In this document: one piece after another, positions 9,915 to 22,300 of the stretch
Layout: every line of letters begins with the position of its first letter
How positions within the stretch are numbered: position 1 is the first letter of the stretch
Origin: Neonectria sp. B-13
Lineage: Eukaryota; Ascomycota; Sordariomycetes; Hypocreales; Nectriaceae
NCBI GenBank assembly: GCA_002682825.1
Contig: NOKP01000001.1
Location: forward strand, 2,758,387-2,822,386
DNA length: 64,000 nucleotides
Reading direction: 5' to 3'
The notes under the pieces: generated by a model
Told to the model about the DNA's origin: nothing
The model's database searches: none
What the model saw: the letters and a program-made list of their open reading frames with translations, nothing else
Program-made: the position numbers and the translations under genes

Positions 9915-12900
9915 ATGGCGACCAACACAGGCCGAGGAAACCCAAGTACGCGTTGCTTGACGCCGACAGTATACCAAATAGATTGCTAACCACTGCGCTG
10001 TATAGTTGCGGCTGGCGAGAGCCATGAAGAGCCTACGAGCGCTGCCCCCGCCGTTGCGGCTGCTGGTGCTGCGACTGATGCCGATGGTGCGCCCAAGGTG
10101 AAGACCGCAAAGGAGTGTATGTGCCCAGCTCTGGAAATCGCCTGTCTATACTCACTACAGGCCGACTGATCAACGCATACAGTGGAGAAGGACCGCAAGA
10201 AGGCCGAGAAGCAGGCCAAGTTCGATGCCAAGAAAGCAAAGGCTCCCAAGCCCGTCAAGGAGAAGAAGGTCAAGGAGAAGAAGGCCGAGGAGGAGCCCCT
10301 GCCCGAGTACGTCGAAGATACCCCCGAGGGCGAAAAGAAGCGCATCCGATCGTTCGACGACCCCCAATTCAAGGCATACAACCCCATCGCCGTCGAGTCG
10401 GCATGGTATAGCTGGTGGGAGAAGGAGGGTCTCTTCAAGCCCGAGTTCAAGGCCGACGGCAAGGTCAAGGATGAGGGAAGCTTCGTCATCGTCCACCCTC
10501 CTCCCAACGTCACTGGTGCTCTGCACATGGGACACGCTCTGGGCGACTCGCTGCAGGATCTCATGGTCCGATGGAACCGAATGCAGGGCAAGACGACCCT
10601 CTGGCTTCCTGGCTGCGATCACGCTGGCATTTCCACCCAGAGTGTTGTCGAGAACATGCTGTGGAGGCGCGAGGGCAAGACCAGACACGATCTTGGACGA
10701 ACTAAGTTTATCGAGACTGTCTGGGACTGGAAGGAGGTTTACCACAAGCGCATCAACAAGGCACTGACTAGCCTGGGATCATCCTTCGACTGGACCCGAG
10801 AGGGTAGGTTCTACAATACTGTATTTTCTACACGTATACTAACGAGACACAGCCTTCACCATGGACGCCAACCTCTCCGCGGCGGTCACTGAGACTTGGG
10901 TTAAGCTTCACGAAGAGGGCACCATCTACCGAGCCAACCGTCTCGTCAACTGGTGCACGAAGCTCAACACCGCCCTCTCCAACCTCGAGGTCACGAACAA
11001 GGAGCTGACTGGACGCACACTCCTCGACGTCCCTGGCTACGACAAGAAGGTCGAGTTCGGCGTCATCGTTCACTTCAAGTACCCCGTGGAGGGATCTGAC
11101 GAGACCATCGAGGTGGCCACCACTCGTATCGAGACCATGCTCGGTGATACTGGTATTGCTGTCCACCCCAACGATGACCGATACAAGCACCTTGTTGGCA
11201 AGACTGCGCTCCACCCCTTCATTGAAGGCCGGAAGCTGCCCATCATTGCCGATGAGTATGTCGACATGGAGTTTGGAACTGGTGCCGTCAAGCTCACCCC
11301 TGCCCATGACCCCAACGATTTTACTCTCGGCCAGAAGCACAACCTCGAGTTCATTAACATTCTAACTGATGACGGTTTCATGAACGAGAACACTGGTCCC
11401 TACAAGGGCCAAAAGCGATTCGATGTCCGATACACGATCCAGGATGACCTGAAGGCCAAGGGCCTGTACGTTGACAAGAAGGACAACGCCATGAAGGTTC
11501 CTTTGTGTGAGAAGTCAAAAGACATTATTGAGCCTCTCATGAAGCCTCAATGGTGGGTCCGAATGAAGGACCTGGCTGCGCCGGCTCTCCAGGTTGTCAG
11601 GGACGGCAAGATCAAGATCCGACCTGAGTCGGCTGAGAAGAGCTACTACCGTTGGCTGGAGGGCATCAACGACTGGTGCATCAGCCGACAGCTATGGTGG
11701 GGACACCAGTGCCCCGTCTACTTTGCCAAGATCGAGGGAGGTGCTGGGGACATTCCCGAGGAAAAGCTGTGGTTTTCTGGACGGACTGAGCAGGAGGCGC
11801 AGGAGAAGGCCAATGCCGCCCTTCCAGGAAAGACATTCACACTTGAGCGGGACGAAGACGTTCTCGACAGTGAGTTATCCAATGTCTCCTTTTTTTTATA
11901 GTAAAAAGCTAACCATTCACACAGCCTGGTTCTCGTCTGGTTTGTGGCCCTTCAGCACCCTGGGCTGGCCCAACAAGACTCACGATCTGGAGAACCTGTA
12001 CCCCACCTCGGTCTTGGAAACTGGCTGGGACATTCTCTTCTTCTGGATCGCCCGAATGATCATGCTTGGCTTGAAGATGACCGGCGAGGTCCCCTTCAAG
12101 GAGGTTTACTGCCACAGTCTTGTCCGTGATTCTGAGGGCAGGAAGATGAGCAAGAGTCTGGGCAATGTCGTTGACCCCTTGGACGTCATCTCCGGCATTC
12201 AGCTGCAGACCCTCCACGACAAGCTCGACCAAGGAAACCTCCCTCCTAACGAGGTCCAGAAAGCTACCAAGTACCAGAAGACTGCGTTCCCTGATGGCAT
12301 TCCCCAGTGCGGCGCAGACGCCCTGCGTTTCACCATGATCAACGCCACCACAGGTGGTGGAGACATCAACCTGGACGTCAAGATGTGAGTTTACAGACTG
12401 TAACAGTTCGAGGCAGAAGCTGACACACAGTAGCATTCACGGATACCGCAAGTTCTGTAACAAGATCGTAAGTCGCACAGTCGATGCTGAGCTTTGAAAC
12501 AAAGATTAACGATTATGTAGTTCCAAGCCACCAAGTATGTCCTAGGAAGCCTTCCCCAAGATTTCGTCCCTGCCAAGTCCGGTGTTGCCCGTGGTAAGAC
12601 TCTGGCGGAGCGATGGATCTTGCACAAGATGAACAACGCAGCTCGAGAAATCAATGCAGCTCTCGAGGACCGTGAGTTCTCCAAGTCAAGTCTCATTGTC
12701 TACAAATACTGGTACAGCGAGCTGTGCGATGTCTACATCGAGAACTCCAAGGCCATCATTCGCGACGGCACCGAGGAGGAGCGCCAGTCCGCCATCCAGA
12801 CCCTGTACACCGTACTGGAGGCTGCCTTGACCATGATCCACCCTTTCATGCCCTTCCTCACCGAGGAGATGTGGCAGAGGATGCCTCGACGACCCGAAGA

Positions 12901-13509
12901 CGAGACCAAGTCCATCATGATCGCCAAGTACCCCACCTACTCCACAGAGCTGGATGATCCCGAGTCTGAGGCTGCTTACGAGCTTGTTCTTGGCTGTGTC
13001 AGGGCCTCTCGATCCCTGATGGCCGAGTACTCCCTCAAGGATGAGGCCAATAGTGAGTGCTGAAATTCAGATTGCCAGGCAAATATGCTAATTCGCTTGC
13101 AGTCATCATCCAGGGCAACAACGATACTTCTCTGGCCACCATCCGGGAGCAGGTCGCCTCCATCAAGTCTCTCAGCGGCAAGGGTATCAAGGACGTCGAG
13201 ATCCTCAGCCCTGATGCTGCGCGACCCGCTGGTTGCGTCGCCTACCCTGTCTCCTCCGAAGCCTCCGTGTTTTTGCACGTCAAGGGTCGCGTCGACATTG
13301 ACGCCGAGATCGCCAAGGCCCAGAAGAAGATCGACAAGGCCAACGGCAGCATCCAAAAGCAGGAGAAAATCCTAAAGGACCCGGGTTACCTCGAGAAGGT
13401 CGCGGCAGCTGTCCAGGAGACTGATCAGAAGAAGCTGGCGGACGCCAAGCAGGAGCTCCAGAGCTTCGAGGAGACCATCAAGCAGTTCGAGCAGCTCAAG
13501 CTGGAGTAA
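9915..13509 (+). CDS. vas1: Valyl-tRNA synthetase (VAS1)
   Basis: Class I synthetase that charges tRNA-Val, with editing of threonine. Eight exons: 9915-9945, 10006-10116, 10183-10803, 10853-11869, 11925-12384, 12434-12467, 12521-13052 and 13103-13509 (1070 aa). After an Ala/Lys-rich eukaryotic extension come the HIGH signature as HMGH in [15 protein letters not shown] (about residues 155-167), the CP1 editing domain, the catalytic KMSKS loop ([12 protein letters not shown]), the helical anticodon-binding domain, and a C-terminal coiled coil ([18 protein letters not shown]) that contacts tRNA. The ATG at 9915 gives the cytosolic form. The Neurospora cyt-20/un-3 locus is known to supply both cytosolic and mitochondrial ValRS from one gene, and the open leader upstream could do the same here. 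The 34-nt exon 6 restores [16 protein letters not shown]. Confidence 0.95.
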
Positions 13510-13701
13510 ACTATGTAGATGGTGCTAACCGGTTTGGCCTGGGATGAAGAGTTGTATGCTGCTTCTGCGCATGGTGCCATGATATGGATGAAAGTGAAAA
13601 AAAAGGTTGGTCCTGGGAGAAAAATAAAGTACACTGCTAGATCACGGCCAAGAATTGAACAGATTGAATGTGTTACCATACTTTCTAATTATCCTTGAAT
13701 T

Positions 13702-15858
13702 TTAATTCTGTCCCCAACCTCCCTTCGCCGGCCCATCCTCTTTGTCTTTCCTTGCGCCGCCGCCTCCACCTCGGACTGGCCTCGACTGGGCGGCTTCGTG
13801 CCTCTTCAGCTCGTCTGGGACCTTGGAGATGGCGCTCTTGCTCAGAATTTGCTTCAGGTCGTACATGTTATCGTTGTCCTCCGGGCCCAGGAACGTAATG
13901 GCAACACCGCTCTTGCCCGCACGACCGGTACGACCGATACGATGGGTGTAGCTCTCGATGTTGGTGGCCATGTTGAAGTTGACGACGAGGGAGACGTCGG
14001 GGACATCGATACCACGACCTGCCAGGTCGGTGGCGACGAGGACCTGCGTCTGACCGCCGCGGACTGAGGCCAGGGCGGCCTCTCGTTGATCCTGAGTCTT
14101 GGAGCCGTGCAGGGTGACGACGGACCAGCCCATAGCTTTGATGTCGCGGGCAACTGCATCGCAGTTGCGCTTGATGTTGACGAAGACGATGATGGGCGGG
14201 GCGAAGGCGGACGAGGCAAGGATCTCCTGTAGGCGCTTCTTGCGGCGGTCCTCGCCACCGATGAACTCGACGCGCTGCTCGACAGTGTCAACGGCTTCGC
14301 CGGCGTTGCCGATGGTGACAATGGCCGGGCGACGGAGGTATTTCTTGGCGATTTTCTCCACAGCCGGGGGCATGGTGGCCGTGTACATCATGGTCTGGCG
14401 ATATTTATCCTTGCCGCCGACATAGCGCTTCATGAGCTGGGCGTTCTCGGCGTCGTCCGTGTCGGGCTTCTCGTTGGAGACGGGCAGGGCGTCGAGGATC
14501 TTGTTGACAGACTCCTCGAAGCCCAGATCAACCATGCGATCGGCTTCATCCATGATTATGTAGCAGCACTGACCCAGGACCAACAGCCGACGCTCGATGC
14601 AATCGACGAGTCGACCGGGCGTGGCGACGATGATTTCGGCGCCGTCACGGAGTGCATAGACCTGCTCCTCGAGGGAGTGACCACCGACGATGCTGACGCA
14701 GCGGAAGCCGAGCGGGTCGGCGAATTTCTTGGCCTCGCTCTCGATCTGCTGCACCAGTTCTCGAGTCGGGGCGATGATGAGGGCATACGGCCCGTCGTTC
14801 TTGTTCACCTCGGTCAGGGGCGGCAGGTCGGAGATGTACACCAGGAGCGGCAGGAGGAACGCCGCCGTCTTTCCGGAACCAGTGACGGCGACGCCGATGA
14901 GATCGCGGGCCTGTAGGGCGATGGGGATTGCGGCGCGCTGGATGGGCGAGGGGTCTTTATAGCCCACTTGGTCGACGATGTTGAGCAGCCGACGCGGCAG
15001 ATCCGACTCCTGCCAGTTGCGCATCGGGTTGGGGATGGCGCCGCCCTTGGTCGCGATGCCGAAGTCCTCCTTGAATATTCGCCAGTCTCGCTCGCGCATG
15101 TCATCGAGCGTCTTCTCCACCCAGCGCTTGCCCAGTCCCGTCCTGTCCGCCCTCTGTTGAGCCTTCTCGCGCGCTCGGTAAAAGTCTTCCATTATGCCCT
15201 TTGCCCGGTCCCTGCCGTGCTCTGGATCACGTTGCTGGATCATCTTCGCTCGCTTGCGCGCGCGCTCTTCGGCTTCGTCATCGAACTCGCCGCCGACGCC
15301 GGCGAAGGAGCCCACCCGGTTGGTGCTTTGTTGGTCGTAGATCGGGTCGTTTTGTCTTGAGGTGTCTTCGTCTGCATCCCACTCGAAGTTGAACTTCTTT
15401 TCTGTTGTCCGCATCCGCTTCTTCTTGGCCGAAAAGTTGGATTGCTGGTTTACTTCCGGACCAAGATACCGTGACCGTAGGAGCGACGCTTCGATGTCTA
15501 CTGCTGATCGTTTGTCTGCCGCGATCTTTTCTGCCTTCTTGCTATCCCGCTCCCGCCCCCGACCGTTCTGCTGATTCATGGCCTTGGGCCCTGTGGGAAC
15601 CCGTCGTGAATCTCGTGATTCATATGAGGAGGGCTCGTTGGTAGTCGCAGGACCGTTTGGCCGCGTAGCCCATTTCCTTTCATCATCGCGCCGGCGTTGT
15701 GAGTCCTCGGCGGCCTTGCGCTTCTTTTCGTCTTCGTCCTTCTTGGCCTTTTCAGCAGCCAGTCGCTCTCGCTCAGCCTTGGGGATGAATCTTGGCTTCG
15801 CGGCAGCGGCATCAGCTGCCTTCTTCTTGCGGAGGATATCTTCGATGTCGAGGGGCAT
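13702..15858 (-). CDS. prp28: PRP28, DEAD-box pre-mRNA splicing helicase
   Basis: ATPase of the U5 snRNP (human U5-100K/DDX23) that swaps U1 for U6 at the 5' splice site. An intronless frame of 718 residues. A Lys/Arg/Glu-rich N-terminal region carries the family block KKFNFEWDADEDTSRQNDPIY, followed by the Q motif, Walker A-like AVTGSGKTAAF, PTRELVQQ, the DEAD box in IIMDEADRMVDLGFEE, a TAT in place of SAT, and HRIGRTGRAG. I start at the ATG at 15858 (MPLDIEDILRKKK). The frame stays open further upstream, but that part lacks an ATG and runs into the start of the divergent mL59 gene. It ends 192 nt from the convergent VAS1 stop. Confidence 0.93.
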   Translation of the reverse strand: MPLDIEDILRKKKAADAAAAKPRFIPKAERERLAAEKAKKDEDEKKRKAAEDSQRRRDDERKWATRPNGPATTNEPSSYESRDSRRVPTGPKAMNQQNGRGRERDSKKAEKIAADKRSAVDIEASLLRSRYLGPEVNQQSNFSAKKKRMRTTEKKFNFEWDADEDTSRQNDPIYDQQSTNRVGSFAGVGGEFDDEAEERARKRAKMIQQRDPEHGRDRAKGIMEDFYRAREKAQQRADRTGLGKRWVEKTLDDMRERDWRIFKEDFGIATKGGAIPNPMRNWQESDLPRRLLNIVDQVGYKDPSPIQRAAIPIALQARDLIGVAVTGSGKTAAFLLPLLVYISDLPPLTEVNKNDGPYALIIAPTRELVQQIESEAKKFADPLGFRCVSIVGGHSLEEQVYALRDGAEIIVATPGRLVDCIERRLLVLGQCCYIIMDEADRMVDLGFEESVNKILDALPVSNEKPDTDDAENAQLMKRYVGGKDKYRQTMMYTATMPPAVEKIAKKYLRRPAIVTIGNAGEAVDTVEQRVEFIGGEDRRKKRLQEILASSAFAPPIIVFVNIKRNCDAVARDIKAMGWSVVTLHGSKTQDQREAALASVRGGQTQVLVATDLAGRGIDVPDVSLVVNFNMATNIESYTHRIGRTGRAGKSGVAITFLGPEDNDNMYDLKQILSKSAISKVPDELKRHEAAQSRPVRGGGGGARKDKEDGPAKGGWGQN

Positions 15859-16204
15859 GGTTGTTCCGTGTCGCCGGGGCGGAGCTGCAAATATTAAAGA
15901 TGCGACGCTGCCTTTGGAGAAACGCGCAGTACAAGAATGTAAATGACTTGTTGGATGAATGGGCAAGGTCGCTCTGAGGCAGCACGAGAGTCGGCGAGGC
16001 TGTGGAAATAAGCGTTGGAGGTTGCGGCAAGATGACCAATTAGAGACTGCATGCCAATGAGTGGGACCACAATTCGACGGCCCGGAAAACCTGAGGTCGC
16101 AGCCTCGAGAAACCTCCAGCTCCGTCGTCCGTTCCGTCACCACCTCCGCACAACTACCGCCCTCAGGACATGCGATTGACCGGCCCCGGCGCCCCCTAAT
16201 CACC
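15859..16204. promoter_or_regulatory. Bidirectional promoter prp28/mL59
   Basis: Only 346 nt separate two divergent ATGs, so a shared promoter for a splicing helicase and a mitoribosomal protein is likely. The CCAAT on the complementary strand near 16033 and the C/T-rich leaders are compatible with this. Confidence 0.5.
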
Positions 16205-16819
16205 ATGGCCTCACCGTCGCACTACATCCAGCTGGCAAAGTCGCTGCCCACGCCGCTACAACGCTTCTTCGCGCGCTACCCGCCGGCCACCATCCTCCCC
16301 GAGAATGCCCCCAAGACCTTCTACCAGGAGGACCGGGCGAACCCCTTCCGATTCTACAAGCACCCCGTGACGGGCCGGTGGCAGGACCCCGTGTACTCGC
16401 AGCGCCGGCAGGCGGAGCTGGTCAGCATGGCGCGGGAGCACGGCGTCGAGGAGCTGCTGCCCGAGACGCGCAAGGGCACCGAGTACCGTCTGGCTCACCG
16501 AGTCGAGCACGGCTTGAGGGTCAAGGGTACCGGTGTGGGACAGAAGGTCAAGGGTCACATTCACGAGCGACACATGATTGCCAAGTACGTGGTCGATGCT
16601 GCCGCCGCGAGGCCGCGGACTCTGCTCGGGTGGGCCATTGCTAACTGTGCGTCAGGATGGAGAAGCGAAGAAAGGCTATGCTGGAGATGCCCAAGCTCAT
16701 CAAGGCCTGGAAGAAGGCAAGTTCCGAGTTCACCGGCGCTGGCTCTGATTGCTGGGCTCACAATGCTAACTGGTTATTAATAGACCGGCAAGCACAACTG
16801 GACCAAGTTCCCGAAATAA
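16205..16819 (+). CDS. mrpl25: Mitochondrial large-subunit ribosomal protein mL59 (MRPL25 family)
   Basis: Fungus-specific component of the 54S mitoribosomal subunit. Exons 16205-16584, 16656-16716 and 16784-16819 encode 158 residues. The block YQEDRANPFRFYKHPVTGRW, the basic segment GLRVKGTGVGQKVKGHIHER, then MEKRRKAMLEMPKLIKAWKK and the ending NWTKFPK reproduce the family. Intron 1 is GTACGT..GCGTCAG. Intron 2 must begin with GC (AAG|GCAAGT) because only that donor joins KAWKK to TGKHNWTKFPK in frame; the nearby GT two bases on shifts the frame. No cleavable presequence is obvious, as often in this family. It diverges from PRP28. Confidence 0.9.
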
Positions 16820-17290
16820 AGAGAGCGATGAGAGAGGATGGACAAAAACAATTGCTTTGGCGTACCTGTACATGTACCATGTATTTCTATGTACAAGAAT
16901 CTCTACGAATGCCTTATCAACCAAATTTCTTCGTCGTGGTGTCCGGCTCCGAGTCCCCTGAGCGGCATACAATTCGAAAGCAGGCGCCCAAGTATGCAGA
17001 GACATGGAGTGATGGGCACACCTCGCCTGCAAACCGCGTATCCATGGAATACGATGCCCTGCCTTGATGGATCATATGGTCCGTATCCGTGGCAGGACCA
17101 CTTCCCCCATACCCCGCCGCCTTCATCATCATGTAGAAACGCGCTTGCGTCACGTGATATCCAAAGGCATGCGAAGCTCGAGAATTCCACATCTCAACTC
17201 CCCGAGCCAGCGCCTCGTGCATATGCGGGACGTGGAGGAGGAATTCAGTGACATCTGTAACTAAATCGATCGCCTGATCACCTGCTCATC
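16820..17290. other. Intergenic region, no gene seen
   Basis: Spacer between two same-strand genes, holding the mL59 3' UTR (TGTACATGTACC palindromic stretch near 16865) and the dph4 promoter. A CACGTGA E-box-like site lies near 17152. No coding signal. Confidence 0.5.
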
Positions 17291-17842
17291 ATGGCGGCCG
17301 CACAACCCGTCGACGCGGCAACGCACTACCAAGTCCTCAACCTCACGCCCACGCTCCTCGACACGCAACACAACCCCGCGGCCCTCATCAAGCGCGCCTA
17401 CCACCGGGCCCTCCTGCGCAACCACCCCGACAAAGCCGCCTCCTCGCCCGCCGCGACCGCCTTCACCATCGACCAGATCACCACCGCCGTCGCCGTCCTC
17501 TCCAGCCCGTCGTCCCGCGCCACCTACGACACCGCCCTGCGCGTCTCCCGCCCCGCCGCAAACGCACAGCCCCGCGACGCCACCTTCCAGACGGGGGTCG
17601 AGAGCATCGACCTGGACGATTTGGCCTATGACGACGCCGACGAGTGCTGGTACCGGCCCTGCCGCTGCGGAAACGACCGCGGCTATCTCTTCTGCGAGGC
17701 TGATCTGGAGGAGGTGGGCGACGAGGGCGAGCTCGTGGTGGGGTGCTTGGACTGCAGCTTGTGGCTGAGGGTACACTTTGCCGTCGTCGAGGACGAGGAA
17801 GCCGACGAGGCACCACATCCAACAGCCAAACAGAAAAGTTGA
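17291..17842 (+). CDS. dph4: DPH4, diphthamide biosynthesis J-protein with CSL zinc finger
   Basis: Electron-carrier/J-domain partner of the DPH1-DPH2 enzyme and DPH3, needed for the first step of diphthamide formation on eEF2. An intronless frame of 183 residues. An N-terminal J domain (about residues 10-80) carries the HPD triad at 45-47 (RNHPDKA). After a linker, the CSL zinc-finger domain shows the ligand pairs CRCG and CLDC separated by the acidic GYLFCEADLEEV segment. Iron/zinc binding at such CSL domains and HPD-stimulated Hsp70 activity are established for the family. C/G-rich codon use is strong. The stop lies 446 nt from the convergent 14-3-3 gene. Confidence 0.9.
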   Translation: MAAAQPVDAATHYQVLNLTPTLLDTQHNPAALIKRAYHRALLRNHPDKAASSPAATAFTIDQITTAVAVLSSPSSRATYDTALRVSRPAANAQPRDATFQTGVESIDLDDLAYDDADECWYRPCRCGNDRGYLFCEADLEEVGDEGELVVGCLDCSLWLRVHFAVVEDEEADEAPHPTAKQKS

Positions 17843-18288
17843 CCCTTAACTGCGCCCAGCCCTACGAATCTAGGACTGACCGTGACTTGCACCCTGTTCC
17901 CGAATGCCAAGTCGTTTTTCACAAGGAACCCTGTTCCCAAGATGTTCCCATCTCGTCGATAAATCAATTGCCCCTCCCCCGCCTTGACAAGTAGACTTGA
18001 AACTTCCTCACATGCGACATGTAACAACGCATTTCTCGTTGTATTGAAAGCAATTTTAGTATTTTTATTTGTCCAGACGGTCACGCATTAGAGTCTAAAA
18101 GCAGAACCTCCAAAATGCCCTTCTTTCGGCCTCCTTGCCGGTCCGTTGGGGGAAAAAAGTCACCCCCTCCATGGTGCTTGTGTGTGTACCGAAACGATGC
18201 CGAAGCTCTTATAAAAAACGAGGTCTTCCGTCCACTCCGTAGACACCAGCCTGCCCGACACCTGCATAGAGCTATCATGTTTGTTGAT
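17843..18288. other. Convergent 3' region dph4/14-3-3
   Basis: Two facing 3' UTRs. AT-rich tracts near 18020-18075 probably contain polyadenylation signals. No gene. Confidence 0.5.
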
Positions 18289-19367
<1,079 letters not shown>

Positions 19368-22300
19368 TTTGGCGGTGTTGACTAGATTCGGCCGACGAGT
19401 TAGTAAGGGGGTTGCGGGTTGTCAGAGAAGCGGTAAGAGACCGTGACAGGAGGGACGAGCGGGCGCAAGCAAGGTAAAAGGATCAAAAGAAGGGCGATTG
19501 CGACAAAGTGAAGACGGCAGGGGCAGATGAGGCCGCAAGAAACGATGAACGAGGGAGGAGATGGATGCGCCTTGCGCGTGGGCAAATTGTAGGCGGACAA
19601 GACGACTCCGACTCGGTGAGGCTCCCCGCTCCTGGCTCGGCCGTCGGTGGCGGGGTTCGATGACACCTCCTTAGCAGCGCGCGACGGCAGCGACGAGCGA
19701 CAATGGGGCAGCGATAAGGCGTCTCAGGAGCGTCGAAAACCAAGCAGGCGAAGGATCGCGGTGGTTCAGGTGCCGTGCAAGGCAAAAAAAGGAGGAGGGG
19801 GGGATGCGTGTTCGCTTTGCCCTGGGGGGCAATGACGACAGAGGGGGGGTAAAGAAGCACAACAACACAGCACAACAACGGCGCCTGAGAAGGCTCGAAG
19901 GAGGGGGCGGCGACGTACGTACCGGGAAGTCGTGGGATGTTAGAAAAACAGAGAGAGATCGAAGATGGGGAGGGGAAAACGGTTGCGACGGCGGCCTGAG
20001 AGAAAGAATCAGTTTTGCGGGACGGCGGAGATGCGATGGATGTGGATGGATGTGGATGCAAGCAGGAGCAGGAGCAGGAGCAGGAACAGGAGCAGGAGGA
20101 GCGTACAGCGGAGGTCAGGTCGAGTCGGGGCTTGGGGGGTTGTTGGGGGATTGGGCAAGTTGGTTGACGAGCGAAAACGTGGATGGATGGAAATTGAGAA
20201 GGGGCGTTTGGGGGGGCTCTCAAGGGGGCTTCTACGTACCTATAGGTACCGGACCTTGCCTTGGGACACTGCCCGTGGGGACACTGGGGACAGGGCGGTC
20301 CAGGGCAGGGCGGCACGTACAGTGGGCGGCGGCCCAGCCCTGGCCCGTTCACTCAGTCGCTGGGAGCGGGCTGGGACGGGCTGGGGCCCAGGCGAGTTGG
20401 CGACCTAGCCAGGGTGAGCGGGCAGTGGATTGCGGACGGTACGTCGAGTGACTGGTTGACTGGCTTTCCCCTAGGAGTCCCCAGGGCGCCCGTCGCTGTT
20501 ATGCACGCCCCAGATCGCCCAATCCGCAGTTGCGTTTCCCTTGGGGTGTGGAATGAATCCCACTTGGAGTCTCACGTGCAAATAGAGGTATCTCAGTGGT
20601 CACTCAGCGCCTCCTCCCCTCCGCTTATACGCTGTGAACACCTGGACTTTGGCGGGATGCACGGCCTCAAGATACCTGGATCGTACCTGACCGAGCCAGG
20701 GCGGAAGGAGAGAAGGGGGATGGGTCCAGCGCTCTCGGGGGTGCAGTTTCCACTCCGCACAGCTCCCGTGGGCTGGCAGCAGTAACCTCTTCCTCAGGTA
20801 CAGGCAGACCCAGGCCAGGCAGGGAGGTGACAGGACTCCTGAAGGAACGGGGCATGTTTTCAAGTTTCAACCACCAGAGATGGAGAGGCAGCTTGAGTGC
20901 ATGGCGTCCGTAGCCTGAAGGTACCTTGCCTGTATGGAAGGCGGGTACTACTAGTAGCAGACGGATACTACTAGGGACCACTACGTAGCAGTCGGGACGC
21001 ACGCTGAGCCTCCTGTACCCACCCAGTGTAAGGCCGCCAATTCATCATCGCTGTCTGCCTGTTTGCCTGTTTGCTCACTTGCTTGCTTTATTGGCCGGCT
21101 ACGATGTGTGCAATTGGGTAAGTTATATATCACAATCGCCTTTTTTTTTTATACAGTTATGGCCTCTCTCCAAGCCTGGGAGCGGGGGAGCCTCGTCAAT
21201 GGTCGGAGAGGGGGTGCGCTGTTGTGCTCGCTCTGCGCACCCGTGCCACAGGGCATGACAGGGAGAGATAGAGAGAGAGAGTGTGTGTGTGTGAAGTGTG
21301 TGAAGCGTGTGCCTATGCTCGTGGTGGGGTGTGAGAACTGAACGAACCAACTGGGACGCAACGCGCTTCTCAGGGAAGGGCGAGGAAGGGAGAGGAAATC
21401 CCTTTCATCATTGTCGTCATCATCATCATCATGCGTCTGCCGGTGGCCCTCCATCTCTCTCCTCTCCCGTGGCCTTGGCACACTTGGGCTTGCTTGCAAC
21501 AAGGCATGAATGAAAAGGCATCAACAAGGAGACCCGCATTGAGTCATCTCCAGCTCGGTCCTTGACTCCCGTCCTTGTTTTGTCCATGTCACACTCGCTG
21601 CCACTCACTGCCAGCTACCAGTCTCACGTTCCCGTCAGGTGTTTCATGCCCGCCGCCCACTCGTTCGTTTCTCTGACTTTCTGAATTGGCTTGCGCCAGC
21701 CCGTGCATCGTACGCCGCACCCCTCCCGGCTCCGTCACCAAATATACGGTATAATTCAGCCACACCCGAATACAGTGCCTCCCGACTCTTGGGCAAGTCC
21801 CCACTGGTGTTGGTTGTTCCGTTTCGTGGCAATTCGCGAGGGAGGCAATCACGCCAACTTGCGTTTGCTGCTGGGTGTTTTGGACAAAGTATTTGCACAA
21901 TTGGGGCTGGTAGTGATAGCAAGATGCTCCTCCCCTTTCCCTCTTCCTCGGACCTCAAGTCAGGTCCGTTGTTTTCAACACGATACAACGTCGTGTCTAG
22001 CAAGAGACAACTCAACTAGCTGGCTTACTTCATACAAGAGTTTATCATGCGCGTTTAAAGCGCCGTGGCATCGAGAGAAGATAGAACTCTTAGCCGACTT
22101 CTAATCGACCCCGCGCAGCGCCCGACTTCCTTCCGTGCGGTCGTGCATCCAAGATCTGGTGATGTCTGCCTTCACTTTGCTGCCTCACCCATCACCGGGT
22201 CGCTTTCTTTCGTCATCCGCGACCCTGTTCACGCCACCCACGCTGTCACATGAGGAGTTTTGCAGAGTTGTTTGTGCAAGCCCTCACGCCCAGCTTGTGG

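Noticed and set aside
15859..16206. N-terminal extension of PRP28 by about 116 codons
   Set aside because: No ATG in the extension; the ATG at 15858 starts the conserved MPLDIEDILRKKK, and the extra stretch overlaps the promoter and start of the divergent mL59 gene.
19483..20352. 289-residue minus-strand frame in the 14-3-3 upstream region
   Set aside because: Low-complexity Pro/Ser/Cys/Arg composition over microsatellites; no domain and no plausible start context.
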